This document shows, piece by piece, positions 49,529-59,748 of a stretch of DNA of 64,000 bases (the stretch's first letter is position 1; each line of letters opens with the position of its first letter). A model generated the notes under the pieces. It searched no databases and was not told where the DNA came from. It saw only the letters and a program-made list of their open reading frames with translations. The position numbers were made by a program, and so were the translations under genes. Source of the stretch: JACCZR01 sp963830065 (GTDB lineage Bacteria > Actinomycetota > Thermoleophilia > Solirubrobacterales > Thermoleophilaceae); NCBI GenBank assembly GCA_963830065.1, contig CAWHLA010000008.1:62001-126000 (forward strand). The letters are read 5' to 3'.

Positions 49529-50306
49529 GCCCTCTATCCAGGCTGTCCCTCCCCGCGACGGACACTTTGGCCGCAAGGCAGCTAGAGCATTGCTGGCCAA
49601 CCGGACTCAGCGGGCGGCCACACAGGTCGCTTTTCGTATCCCTGCGGCCCTGTCGATCTGGTACGACACCGACAAGGGTGAGGGTGGCTACATCCCCTAC
49701 TACCGGAGGTTTTTCGGGCCCCTACGTTCGCGGGCGGCGACGCTCCTGGAGATCGGGATCCATAAGGGTGCATCGCTGCAAATGTGGCGGCACTACCTAC
49801 CGAAGGCAACAATCGTCGGGGTCGATCTCAAACTCCCCGATCTCCCATTGCCAGGGATAGCGATGCATGCGGGGGACCAGTCCGATGAGACTTTTCTCGC
49901 CTCGCTGGTTTCCCGGTACGGCGGGTTCGACATCGTGATCGATGACGGCAGCCACATCGGCAGGCACATCAATGCCTCGTTCGGCGTGCTGTTCCCCGCC
50001 ATCCGTCCCGGGGGCTGGTACGTGATCGAGGACCTCGGGACGGCGTACTGGGAAAGTCATGAGGGGGGTCCTGTCGGAACCCCGGGCACCGGAGTCGACC
50101 TAGTCAAGAGCCTCGTTGACCGCACTAACAGGCACTCTGGAATGCGCGATATAGCTGAGTTACACGTATATAGCTCCATTGCCTTCATTCGCAAGGCTCC
50201 GGTGCCACGACCTCGCTGGTCGCCGTCGATCCGCCGCATCGTTGCTCCCGCTGGTCGCCGCCTCATCCGCGCTGTACGGGCTCGCCGCCAGCGTCTTGGG
50301 TCCTAG
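49521..50306 (+). CDS. Class I SAM-dependent methyltransferase (sugar O-methyltransferase-like)
   Basis: 261 residues. Motif I LLEIGIHKGASLQMWRHYL, VGVDLKLPDLPLPG, FDIVIDDGSHIGRHINASF and RPGGWYVIEDLGTAYWES match the group of cephalosporin hydroxylase/demethylmacrocin-like sugar O-methyltransferases. The preceding DTDKGEGGYIPYYRRFFG is typical of these enzymes. GTG start at 49521. GC content drops locally compared with the flanking core genes, suggesting acquired DNA. Last clear gene of the island. Confidence 0.88.
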   Translation: MRRPSIQAVPPRDGHFGRKAARALLANRTQRAATQVAFRIPAALSIWYDTDKGEGGYIPYYRRFFGPLRSRAATLLEIGIHKGASLQMWRHYLPKATIVGVDLKLPDLPLPGIAMHAGDQSDETFLASLVSRYGGFDIVIDDGSHIGRHINASFGVLFPAIRPGGWYVIEDLGTAYWESHEGGPVGTPGTGVDLVKSLVDRTNRHSGMRDIAELHVYSSIAFIRKAPVPRPRWSPSIRRIVAPAGRRLIRAVRARRQRLGS

Positions 50307-50564
50307 GTGGGCTCGGCCGGATCGATACGGACAGCCCGTCCGCGACGCCCCGCTCCGAACAGGCCCGCGGCGTCGAGTGCGCAGACGCGGCTCCTGACCG
50401 CGCGAGTGGGTCGCGGCCGATGGCGGCTGGCGCTCGGTCGCCGGGTGCCCGTGGGCACGTACCGCCTGCTCGGCACGGCTCGCGACCGCCGTGGCAACCT
50501 CACCCGCCGCTTCACGGGCGCGGGAGCGTCGAAGAGGCTCGCCTTCCCCACCCGGCGGCGGTGA
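50307..50564 (+). CDS. Possible fragment of a secreted protein
   Basis: 85 codons starting at a GTG that directly follows the previous stop. The first third is low-complexity Arg/Pro; the rest (LTARVGRGRWRLALGRRVPV, GTYRLLGTARDRRGNLTRRF) resembles the C-terminal beta-sandwich repeats of secreted actinobacterial proteins, which suggests a leftover 3' end. No signal peptide. Weak call. Confidence 0.35.
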   Translation: MGSAGSIRTARPRRPAPNRPAASSAQTRLLTARVGRGRWRLALGRRVPVGTYRLLGTARDRRGNLTRRFTGAGASKRLAFPTRRR

Positions 50565-50584
50565 TCATCGATTAGCGTTGCGGT

Positions 50585-50800
50585 ATGAAGCTGGAGGCCG
50601 AACGCCCGGGGGTGTTCATGGTCACGCTCACCTCGCACGAGCTCTCCGCGCTGCTCGCCGGGGCGCGCATGTCGCTCTCGCTGATGGAGACCGACCCCGC
50701 CGGCACGACCGAGCAGGCCAGGTCCGCGCTGCGTGGAGTACTGGCCGACTTCGACCACGAACTCTCGAAGGTCCAGCGCAGCGGAGGGGAGCCGACCTAG
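50585..50800 (+). CDS. Small hypothetical protein, 71 residues
   Basis: MKLEAERPGVFMVTLTSHEL followed by LLAGARMSLSLMETDPAGTT and EQARSALRGVLADFDHELSK. Amphipathic helices and normal codon use support a real gene; the layout (short beta start, two helices) resembles small soluble helical proteins of unknown role. No recognisable family. Convergent with the carboxymuconolactone decarboxylase-like gene. Confidence 0.6.
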   Translation: MKLEAERPGVFMVTLTSHELSALLAGARMSLSLMETDPAGTTEQARSALRGVLADFDHELSKVQRSGGEPT

Positions 50801-50824
50801 CTCGCAGCCGGCTCCCCGGCGCCG

Positions 50825-51229
50825 TCACACAGCGGCAGGCTCCGCCATCTGGGCCCGCACGTGGTCCGCGATGCGGTCGAACTCCTCGACGAACTCGTCG
50901 TAGTCGAACTGCATCGAGTTGAGGTACGTGCTCCAGCCCATCGTGTGCTTCGCCATCAACGAGGCCTCGATGATCTCCTCGTCGGTCGCTCCGAACAGGC
51001 GGGCCGCCTCCGTGTGGAAGTACGCGCAGTACCGGCAGCGCGTCGCACCCGAGACGGCGAGCCCGATCAACTCCTTGTACTTATTCGGGATTGCGGTTTG
51101 GTCGGAGAGTTCCAGGCTCTTGAAGCTCAGCCACTCCGACTCGATCAGGTAGTCGGGCACCTCCTCGAAGAACTTCGGCACCAGGCCGAGTGTCTCCTCG
51201 ATGTCCCGATTCACATCAGCCCTGGACAT
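50825..51229 (-). CDS. Carboxymuconolactone decarboxylase/AhpD-family protein
   Basis: 134 residues with the AhpD redox motif RCRYCAYFHTEAARL (CxxC followed by His four residues later) and LIGLAVSGATRCRYC. Start ATG 51229 has a strong AAGGAGG ribosome site. Members act as peroxidase partners or thiol-dependent carboxymuconolactone decarboxylase-like enzymes. The 51230-51439 stretch upstream holds no recognisable gene; it must carry the promoters of this gene and the divergent one at 51440. Confidence 0.9.
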   Translation of the reverse strand: MSRADVNRDIEETLGLVPKFFEEVPDYLIESEWLSFKSLELSDQTAIPNKYKELIGLAVSGATRCRYCAYFHTEAARLFGATDEEIIEASLMAKHTMGWSTYLNSMQFDYDEFVEEFDRIADHVRAQMAEPAAV

Positions 51230-51439
51230 GTGTCCTCCTTGGGGCTTGGTCGGCGGGATGCGGGGCGAAGCCAGACCCGTCTTCCTCCTTTCCCGAACCC
51301 GAACCGCGACGGGCGTGCCCGCACCGCGAACGTCATCCCGACCGTACCCCCGGGGCCGGGCCCGCGCAACCGCAGAACTTTTCGCCCCCGCGCGCGATGT
51401 AGTTCGTGGATGGGGCGGGACGCAGAACAGGTGAACAGC

Positions 51440-51718
51440 ATGGCGATCAACGCCGGGGCGAAGGCGGAGGCCTACGAGCGCTCCGCGACCGATGAGCCGT
51501 TCTGGCGGTTCCGCCGCCGGGCCCGGTTGGCCCGGCGAGCACGGCAGGCGCGCCGTGCCGAGGCGGAGCTGATCAAGCTGGCCGGGGAAGGGCGCTGCGG
51601 GTCCGTGCCCGACCGCGGGTCCGTGCCCGACCGCGAGGCCGTTTCTGACCGCAGATCGGCTCCCGACCGCAGATCGGCTCGCGACCGCCGGTCCGCCTCC
51701 GAACGCCGCAGCAGCTAG
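51440..51718 (+). CDS. Small basic protein with C-terminal hexapeptide repeats
   Basis: 92 residues. The first half is helical and basic (FWRFRRRARLARRARQARRA), the second half consists of six tandem hexapeptides of the type SxPDRR (SVPDRG, SVPDRE, AVSDRR, SAPDRR, SARDRR, SASERR). Such Asp/Arg repeats suggest a disordered, nucleic-acid- or membrane-binding tail. No known family. A GTG at 51431 is an alternative start. Confidence 0.6.
   Translation: MAINAGAKAEAYERSATDEPFWRFRRRARLARRARQARRAEAELIKLAGEGRCGSVPDRGSVPDREAVSDRRSAPDRRSARDRRSASERRSS
51600..51711 (+). repeat. 18-bp imperfect tandem repeats
   Basis: About six copies of an 18-bp unit of the form TCCGTGCCCGACCGCGGG, diverging mostly at third codon positions and encoding SxPDRR hexapeptides. 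Repeat length is a multiple of three, so the frame is kept and copy number could vary by slippage. There are no spacers, so this is not a CRISPR array. Confidence 0.8.
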
Positions 51719-51788
51719 CGCCGCGCTCGGCAGGCCCGCCGCCACTGGGTTAGTGTCGATCCGTTGACCACTTCCAGAGGGGGACGCC

Positions 51789-52148
51789 ATGGCTGACGAC
51801 GCGCTGTTCATCGGGTGGGGCGAGGTTGTTCGCGGCAGGGAGACGAAGGCCCTAGAGGTCTTCAACGAGTCGATCCAGTACTACGGGCAGCTCCAGCAGG
51901 ACGGAAAGATCGAAAGCTTCGACGTGTTCTTCCTCGGTCCGCACGGGGGCGACCTGGGTGGCTTCGTGCTGCTTCGCGGCGCCCGGGAGGCGCTCGACTC
52001 GCTCCAGTCGACCCCGGAGTTCGAGCGCCTCCAGACACGCTCGGCGCTGGTCGTCGACCGGACCGGAACCATCCCGGCCGTCACTGGCGAGGCCCTGGCC
52101 CGCCAGGTCGCCCATTTCGACGAAGCCTCCAACGACATCGGCGGCTAG
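51789..52148 (+). CDS. Hypothetical protein, ferredoxin-like barrel type
   Basis: 119 residues starting ADDALFIGWGEVVRGRETKA, with GKIESFDVFFLGPHGGDLGG and SLQSTPEFERLQTRSALVVD. Looks like a small alpha/beta-barrel of the kind found in DUF-type actinobacterial proteins that report on or bind small ligands; no catalytic residue can be named. GGGGG ribosome-site-like run precedes the ATG. It lies 9 bp upstream of the ABM-family gene, probably one operon with it and the next gene. Confidence 0.75.
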   Translation: MADDALFIGWGEVVRGRETKALEVFNESIQYYGQLQQDGKIESFDVFFLGPHGGDLGGFVLLRGAREALDSLQSTPEFERLQTRSALVVDRTGTIPAVTGEALARQVAHFDEASNDIGG

Positions 52149-52157
52149 CGGCCCGCT

Positions 52158-52466
52158 GTGTACGTATCGATGTCTCGCCTGCGGGTTCCCCCTGCCCGAG
52201 CCGCGGACCTCGTCGCCGCGTTCAGGAATCGGCTCGGCGCCGTGGACGCCCACGACGGCTTCGTGGACCTGCAGGTGTGGCAGTCCGACCGCGACGAGGG
52301 CGAGCTGATCATGGTCAACCGCTGGCACGACCGGGAGGCCTTCAAGGCCTACATGAAGAGCCACGACCACCAGGTCTCACACGGGCGGGTGCCCGACGAC
52401 CTTCAGGAGGCCATCAAGCTCGAGGCCCTGGAGCACCTGCATACCTACGAGGTCGTCGCCGAGTGA
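52158..52466 (+). CDS. Antibiotic biosynthesis monooxygenase (ABM)-family protein
   Basis: 102 residues; the start YVSMSRLRVPPARAADLVAA and the DLQVWQSDRDEGELIMVNRW, HDREAFKAYMKSHDH segments are the ABM fold, which dimerises into a ferredoxin-like barrel. Includes heme-degrading IsdG/MhuD relatives and quinol monooxygenases; no heme ligand can be assigned here. GTG start; stop overlaps the next gene's GTG. Confidence 0.85.
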   Translation: MYVSMSRLRVPPARAADLVAAFRNRLGAVDAHDGFVDLQVWQSDRDEGELIMVNRWHDREAFKAYMKSHDHQVSHGRVPDDLQEAIKLEALEHLHTYEVVAE

Positions 52467-52864
52467 CGACCGGCGGAACGAAGGGGGTCCGGCCTCCGAG
52501 CGGTTACCCGCCGCCGACGCGAGCGACGCTTCCCGACGGCACCGAGCTGGACCTCGTCGCACTCGCGCGCGACGTCTGCACCCGCTACCGCGCCGAGTAC
52601 CCCGACGAGCAGGGCCGCTACGGCGACGCCGGAATGGCCTGGTGCGTCCACGACAACCAGCACATCCTCAACTGGGCGGTCCTGACGCTGGACGACCCCC
52701 CGGGTTTCGAGAAGGAGATCGGCTGGCTGGCCGGAGTGCTGGCGGCCAGGGACTTCCCGCTCGACCGCCTGGCGCGCGACCTCGAGATCGCCGCGGACGT
52801 GATGGCCGGCCACGAGGACGTGGCCGGCCGCCTGCGGTCGGGGGTGGCAGTCGCCGGGGGCTAG
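52463..52864 (+). CDS. Hypothetical protein, 133 residues
   Basis: GTG 52463 overlaps the ABM stop (GTGA). After a Pro/Gly start it reads LDLVALARDVCTRYRAEYPD, EQGRYGDAGMAWCVHDNQHI, LNWAVLTLDDPPGFEKEIGW and LAARDFPLDRLARDLEIAAD: a helical, acidic soluble protein. Family unknown to me. Its stop overlaps the convergent amtB stop by four bases. Confidence 0.7.
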   Translation: MTTGGTKGVRPPSGYPPPTRATLPDGTELDLVALARDVCTRYRAEYPDEQGRYGDAGMAWCVHDNQHILNWAVLTLDDPPGFEKEIGWLAGVLAARDFPLDRLARDLEIAADVMAGHEDVAGRLRSGVAVAGG

Positions 52865-54144
52865 GCCGGGTCGGCCACCGGCACCGTGTCGTCGCCGCGC
52901 GACTCGGTGGAGACGAGGATCGCGCCCTCGCCCGTCACGTAGGCCTCCTCGCCGTGCTGGGTCACGTCCATGCCCACCGCCTCGGCGTTCTCTGTGACGC
53001 GCAGCGGCATGACCAGCCCGATCAGCTTCAGCAGCACGAACGTCATCCCGAACGCATAGACCGGCGTCACCACCGCGGCCAGCACCTGGTCCAGCAGCTG
53101 GTCGGCGTTGCCGTAGAGCAGGCCGTCGGACAGGTCGTTCCACGACTTCTGAGCGAAGAACCCGATGAACAGGATCCCGGTAAAGCCGGCGAGGCCGTGC
53201 GCGGCCAGCACGTCCAGCGTCTCGTCCACGCGCGTGCGCGGGCGGAAGGCGATCAAGGCGTGACAGGGCAGCGCCCCCGCGGCCCCAAGCGCCAGCGCCC
53301 ATCCGGGGCTGACGAATCCGCCGGCGGGCGTGATCAGCACGCAGCCGACGATGATCGCCGTTGCCGCCCCGATCGCCGTGACCGTGCGGCCGCGGATGAG
53401 GTCGAGCGTGAACCAGGTGACCAGCGCGGCGGCGGGGCACAGGAGCGTGTTCACGAAGGCCAGGATGCTGTTCTGGCCGGTCCCGAAGCCGCTCCCGCCG
53501 TTGAAGCCGAACCAGCCGAACCACAGCAGGCCGGCGCCTAAGAGCACGTACACGGCGTTGTGGGGCAGCAGGGCCTGGCGCCCGTAGTCCTTGCGCGCGC
53601 CCACCACCAGCGCAGCCGCCAGCGCGGAGAAGCCCGAGGCCATCTCCACCGCGACGCCTCCGGCGAAGTCCAGCGTCCCGCCGTTGAACAGCCAGCCGGG
53701 GCCGAACGCCCAGTGGGCCAGCACGGCGTACACCACCACCGACCACAGCGCGGCGAAGACCATGAACGCGCCGAAGCGCATCCGCTCGACCACCGCGCCG
53801 GAGACCAGCGCGACGGTGATGATGCAGAAGGTCCCCTGGAACGCGAAGAACAGCAGGTGGGGAATGGTCGAGTCCTCCCGCGGCGCGAACGTCACGTCGT
53901 GAAGAAACGCGTAGTCGAAGCCGCCGATGATCTCGTTGGCGTCGCCGAAGGCGAACGAGTAGCCGATCGCCGTCCAGGTGACGGCCGCGATGGCGATCGC
54001 CGCGATGCACATCATGAACGTGTTCAGCGTGTTCTTCCCGCGCACGAGGCCTGCGTAGAACAGACCCAGCGCCGGGGTCATGAGAAGCACCAGCGCCGTG
54101 GCCACCAGCATCCACGCGGTGTCGCCGGTGTCGATGCCCGACAT
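52861..54144 (-). CDS. amtB: Ammonium transporter AmtB with Glu in place of the first twin-His
   Basis: 427 residues with about 11 membrane segments and Amt motifs (GLFYAGLVRGKNTLNTFMM, FAFQGTFCIITVALVSGAVVERM as segments FAFQGTFCIIT and GAVVERMRFGAF, DFAGGVAVEMASGFSALAAA, LGAGLLWFGWFGFNGGS, AAHGLAGFTGILFIG). The pore usually has a His pair; the second (His316 in AAHGLAG) is present but the first is Glu167 in VAVEMASG, as in some fungal Mep proteins. The start overlaps the glnB stop (TGATG): a glnB-amtB pair controlled by nitrogen status. C-terminal tail carries the usual PII-binding region. Confidence 0.95.
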   Translation of the reverse strand: MSGIDTGDTAWMLVATALVLLMTPALGLFYAGLVRGKNTLNTFMMCIAAIAIAAVTWTAIGYSFAFGDANEIIGGFDYAFLHDVTFAPREDSTIPHLLFFAFQGTFCIITVALVSGAVVERMRFGAFMVFAALWSVVVYAVLAHWAFGPGWLFNGGTLDFAGGVAVEMASGFSALAAALVVGARKDYGRQALLPHNAVYVLLGAGLLWFGWFGFNGGSGFGTGQNSILAFVNTLLCPAAALVTWFTLDLIRGRTVTAIGAATAIIVGCVLITPAGGFVSPGWALALGAAGALPCHALIAFRPRTRVDETLDVLAAHGLAGFTGILFIGFFAQKSWNDLSDGLLYGNADQLLDQVLAAVVTPVYAFGMTFVLLKLIGLVMPLRVTENAEAVGMDVTQHGEEAYVTGEGAILVSTESRGDDTVPVADPA

Positions 54145-54497
54145 CAGGAGCCCACCGGCGTCACGGCGCCTTCCTCGGTGTCCCCGGTGCGGATGCGGAT
54201 CGCCCGCTCCAGCGGAACGACGAAGATCTTCCCGTCACCCACCTCTCCGGTTCGAGCGCCCTCCGTGACCGCCTCGATGGTCGGCTCCACGAACGGCTCG
54301 GAGACCGCGATCTCGAAGCGGACCTTCTCCGCCAGACCCATCTTCACCGTGGTGCCGCGGTAGGTCTCGACACGGTCGAGCTCACCTCCGTGGCCCTGGA
54401 CCCGGCTCATCGACACTCCACGCACCTCGGCGCGGTACAGAGCTTCGAGGACGTCGTTGGCCTTTTCGGGCCGGACTATCCCAATCACGAGCTTCAC
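54144..54497 (-). CDS. glnK: PII signal-transduction protein (GlnB/GlnK)
   Basis: 117 residues from GTG 54497 with a GGGAGG ribosome site. Family features: KLVIGIVRPEKANDVLEALY, MSRVQGHGG, the T-loop ETYRGTTVKM with the tyrosine that is modified in other PII proteins, ARTGEVGDGKIFVVPLERAI RIRTG (segments TGEVGDGKIFVVP, ERAIRIRTG). Senses ATP/ADP and 2-oxoglutarate and blocks AmtB when nitrogen is plentiful. First gene of glnK-amtB, divergent from type III glutamine synthetase. Confidence 0.95.
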   Translation of the reverse strand: MKLVIGIVRPEKANDVLEALYRAEVRGVSMSRVQGHGGELDRVETYRGTTVKMGLAEKVRFEIAVSEPFVEPTIEAVTEGARTGEVGDGKIFVVPLERAIRIRTGDTEEGAVTPVGS

Positions 54498-54649
54498 CTT
54501 GCGCACTCCCTCCCTAGGCTTCGCGAGCCGCGCGAGGCTACCCGACCCGGGGGCGAAACGGTGGCTGCGATCTTTGGACACGCGGACAACCGCGTCCGAG
54601 CCGTTTCGACACTAGGCTGGGAGCCGTTCTCTAGATCCACTGTCACTCA

Positions 54650-54671
54650 GCGCGCCCGTCAGAGGGCGCGC
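54650..54671 (+). promoter_or_regulatory. Leader hairpin before the type III glutamine synthetase gene
   Basis: GCGCGCCC (54650-54657) pairs perfectly with GGGCGCGC (54664-54671) around a 6-nt loop; its 3' side ends 22 nt before the ATG. It may lower ribosome access or act as an attenuator-like structure. The rest of the 54498-54693 divergent gap shows no recognisable operator. Confidence 0.45.
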
Positions 54672-54693
54672 GCTACGTAAAGGCTCGGCACAC

Positions 54694-56838
<2,145 letters not shown>

Positions 56839-56865
56839 CTCCTCCGTTCAACCGATCAGTTGTGA

Positions 56866-56889
56866 GAAGCCCCGCTACGGCGGGGCTTC
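56866..56889. terminator. Terminator after the glutamine synthetase gene
   Basis: A perfect 10-bp stem GAAGCCCCGC/GCGGGGCTTC closes a stable TACG tetraloop, 28 bp after the glnN stop. A weak TTG tail follows. The convergent multicopper oxidase gene ends 23 bp further on, so the hairpin may serve both directions. Confidence 0.85.
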
Positions 56890-56911
56890 TTGCGTCCTCA
56901 GCGGAGCGCCG

Positions 56912-58636
56912 TCAGGGGTCGACGTAAAACGAGAACATCATGCCGCTCTCGTGGTGCTCGGCGATGTGGCAGTGAGCCATCCACAGGCCCGGGTTGGTCA
57001 CCTCCAGGAGGATGTCCACGGTCTCCCCGGTCCGTGTCAGCACGGTGTCCTTCCAAACCAGGTTCGGCTCGACAACTCCGTCGCGGCTTAGGACCAAGAA
57101 CCGCCCCGCGCCGTGAATGTGGAACGGGTGGTGCATCGGGTGGTCGCCGGCCATCTCGTTGAGCAGGCGGATCTTCACCCGGTCGCCGACACGAAAGCGC
57201 CAGTCGATCGCGGTGTTCTCCGCGCCCGCTTCACGGTCAATCAGCTTCCAGCGCATGTTCGCCGGAGTCGTCAGCTTGTTGACCTCGACCATGTCGTCTT
57301 CCCACTCGATGCCGCCGCCGTGGTCGTGGCCTCCGTGCTCGTGGTCCTCGTGGTCCTGGTCGTGGCCGTTGTGCTCGTGACCAGCGCCGGCGTCGGCGAC
57401 CAGCTGCGCCGGCAGCAACTTCATTCCGCACTCGGGACAGTGGCCGGGCTCCTCGCTGACCACCTCAGGGTGCATTGGGCAGGTGTACGTGGTCGCCGGC
57501 GCTTCTACGGCGATCAGCTTCATCCCGCACTGCGGACAGTGGCCCGGCTCCTCGCTGACAACCTCGGGGTGCATGGGGCACGCGTAGACGACTGGCCCGT
57601 CGCCTTCTGGGGCGCCCATGTCCATCTCCGCTATGAAGGCAAGTGTCTTGTCGGGCTCGGCGTCTAGATGCGGCGCGATGCGCTCCCGCTCGGCCGCCAT
57701 GTCAGGGTTGGTTCGCAGGAATCCGAATTGCTCTGCGAGGCCCGGCTCGGCGCGATCCTCGCTGACGTTGATCGAGGCCAGCGGGTAGACCTGGTCTGGA
57801 GTGTGGTGCTCCAGCCGCAGCTCACCGGGCTGGTCGAACAGCGCATCGATGACAACGCGCTCTGAAGGTGCGAGCACCACGTCGTCGATGAAGTCTTCGT
57901 GCTCGACATGACCGCTGTCGCCGCCGACCAGCTTCAGCCGTGCCCCCGGTAGCGCGACCTTGAACACCCGAGTGTTGGCGGTGTTGGTCAGGTAGAAGCG
58001 AACGACCTCGCCGTGCTGCGCGGTCAGCCTGAGGTCGGGCTCGCCTGCGATCAGCATCAGCTCGCCGAAGCGGCCCATCGCCGCGTGCGTGGTCTCGGAA
58101 CGGCTGAACGGTGCGACCCTGCCGTCCTCCAGAAGGATGTCGTCGAGCGTCACTGCGAGCTCGCGGTGCGCCGGCGGCCAGTACTCGGGGTCAACCGGCT
58201 CGACCAGCACGTTGCCGTACAGGCCCATCTCCTGGCCGTAGTCCTCGCGGATGTGCGGGTGGTACCAGTAGGCGCCCGGGTCGGGGAAAGCCACGCGACA
58301 GGAGTAGCTGCCGCCCCTTTGGATCGGCTCTTGCGTCTGATGGGTGCCGTCGGAGGCGTTGTCCAGGCGCAGGCCGTGCCAATGGACCGTCGCTTCCATG
58401 TCGCCCTGGTTCTCGACGTTGACGACGATCTCCGCCCCCTCCGGCACCTTCAGCGTCGGCCCTGGGATCGAGCCGTTGTAGGCCAGCATCCGCACGGTGG
58501 ACTCGCGGAGTTGTTTGGTGACCGGGACTATCTGCAGGTCGAACTCATCACCATCGGAGAGCTCGACCAGCTCGGAGGCGCGCGCCTGGGGAAGACCCGC
58601 AACGTCTGTTGGAAAGCGGTCGGTGGCTTCAGTCAT
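56912..58636 (-). CDS. Multicopper oxidase with tandem heavy-metal-binding domains and His-rich loop
   Basis: 574 residues. Cupredoxin domains carry all copper-ligand motifs: TVHWHG (84-88 region), YWYHPH, HPMHHPFHIHG and MAHCHIAEHHESGM. Between domains 2 and 3 are two near-identical 33-residue units (351-383, 384-416), each CPMHPEVVSEEPGHCP then CGMKL, the heavy-metal-binding domain usual in CusB/CopB-type metal pumps, followed by a His/Asp-rich stretch (418-442: GHEHNGHDQDHEDHEHGGHD). No export signal is visible. Likely copper or other metal detoxification. Upstream of a flavoprotein gene on the same strand. Confidence 0.92.
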   Translation of the reverse strand: MTEATDRFPTDVAGLPQARASELVELSDGDEFDLQIVPVTKQLRESTVRMLAYNGSIPGPTLKVPEGAEIVVNVENQGDMEATVHWHGLRLDNASDGTHQTQEPIQRGGSYSCRVAFPDPGAYWYHPHIREDYGQEMGLYGNVLVEPVDPEYWPPAHRELAVTLDDILLEDGRVAPFSRSETTHAAMGRFGELMLIAGEPDLRLTAQHGEVVRFYLTNTANTRVFKVALPGARLKLVGGDSGHVEHEDFIDDVVLAPSERVVIDALFDQPGELRLEHHTPDQVYPLASINVSEDRAEPGLAEQFGFLRTNPDMAAERERIAPHLDAEPDKTLAFIAEMDMGAPEGDGPVVYACPMHPEVVSEEPGHCPQCGMKLIAVEAPATTYTCPMHPEVVSEEPGHCPECGMKLLPAQLVADAGAGHEHNGHDQDHEDHEHGGHDHGGGIEWEDDMVEVNKLTTPANMRWKLIDREAGAENTAIDWRFRVGDRVKIRLLNEMAGDHPMHHPFHIHGAGRFLVLSRDGVVEPNLVWKDTVLTRTGETVDILLEVTNPGLWMAHCHIAEHHESGMMFSFYVDP

Positions 58637-58668
58637 CTCATTCTCCTCCGCTCCGAGTCGGCTTCGCT

Positions 58669-59748
58669 CTAGACAGCGACAGCCGTTGGCTTTTCCTTGC
58701 TGAACGCGGCGATCTGCCGCGCGAGATATTCGGCGTCATCCTTGACCCAGCCCAGCAGGGCCGAGCCCCTGGTGTATTGCCACGGCAGGCCAACGAAGTA
58801 CAGGCCAGGCGACTCGGTCACGCCGCGCTGATGGACTGCCCGACCGTCATGGTCGAAGACCGGCGCATCGACCCAAGAGTGGTCGAGGCGGAAGCCGGTG
58901 GCCCAGATCACGGAGCCGACTTCGAGTTGCGAGCCGTCGCCGAAGACCACGGTCGCGCCCACCGCCTCGGTGGCCCTGGGGTGCACCACCACGCCCTGAC
59001 GACGCAGCGCCCGCGGACTGGAGCCGATCAGGGTCTCTCGATACTGCATCCGCTTGCCGATCCGCGAGGTCACCGGCGTCTTCATCAGGCCCAGCGCTTC
59101 GAGATAGCGGAACAGGTCACGTCCGAGGAGGCGCTGCGGCAAAGGCGTCTGACGTGAGCCCACCGCCAGGTGAACCTCACGCGAGCCGGCGAGTTCCGCG
59201 GCGATCTGGAAGCCGGTGTTGCCGCCTCCGATGACAAGGACCGGGTCGCCCGGGACATCCTGTGGCGAGCGATAGGCCGCGCTGTGCAGCTGAACTACGC
59301 CAGGGTCGAGCTCCTTGCTCCACGCCGGCATCGCCGGGATCTGGAAGGGGCCGGTGGCAATCACCACCTGCTCCGCGTGCAGGCTGCGCTCGTCGAGCTC
59401 GACGACGTACCCGCCGTTCTCCTTCCTGACTGAGCGCACGCGGCTGTTGAGCTCAACCGGCAGGTCGAAGCGATCGACGTATTCGGTCAGGTAGTCAGCG
59501 ACCTGGTCGCGGCCCGGGTAGCTGTCCGGGTCGCCGGGAAACGGCAGGCCCGGCAGGCTGTCGTAGCGCACTGGAGTGAACAGCTGTAGCGAATCCCAGC
59601 GGTCGCGCCACGTCGCCGCCGGCTCCGCGGCTGCCTCCAAGATCGTGAACCTCCGTTCCTGCCGGGCGAGGAAGTAGCCGATGGCGAGGCCCGCTTGGCC
59701 CCCTCCGACGACGATCACTTCGTAACGGTCGGACACCGTTTCGCCCAT
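58669..59748 (-). CDS. Flavin-dependent monooxygenase-like oxidoreductase (CzcO type)
   Basis: 359 residues with an FAD motif (EVIVVGGGQAGLAIGYFLAR), the linking TGPFQIPAMP and an NAD(P)H motif (VLVIGGGNTGFQIAAELAG), then IWATGFRLDHSWVD. The overall layout is that of CzcO-like proteins often seen beside metal-resistance genes, here next to the multicopper oxidase, though most characterised relatives oxidise soft nucleophiles. ATG 59748 is used; ATGs at 59760 and 59772 are also possible. The 59773-59985 stretch upstream shows no gene. Confidence 0.88.
   Translation of the reverse strand: MGETVSDRYEVIVVGGGQAGLAIGYFLARQERRFTILEAAAEPAATWRDRWDSLQLFTPVRYDSLPGLPFPGDPDSYPGRDQVADYLTEYVDRFDLPVELNSRVRSVRKENGGYVVELDERSLHAEQVVIATGPFQIPAMPAWSKELDPGVVQLHSAAYRSPQDVPGDPVLVIGGGNTGFQIAAELAGSREVHLAVGSRQTPLPQRLLGRDLFRYLEALGLMKTPVTSRIGKRMQYRETLIGSSPRALRRQGVVVHPRATEAVGATVVFGDGSQLEVGSVIWATGFRLDHSWVDAPVFDHDGRAVHQRGVTESPGLYFVGLPWQYTRGSALLGWVKDDAEYLARQIAAFSKEKPTAVAV

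Noticed and set aside
39140..50306. Integrated element with tRNA-Glu as attachment site
   Set aside because: No integrase gene and no second copy of the tRNA 3' end were seen at the far side; the idea remains only a possibility.
51600..51711. Possible CRISPR-like repeat array
   Set aside because: Repeats are contiguous 18-bp units in a coding frame without unique spacers, and no cas gene is present.
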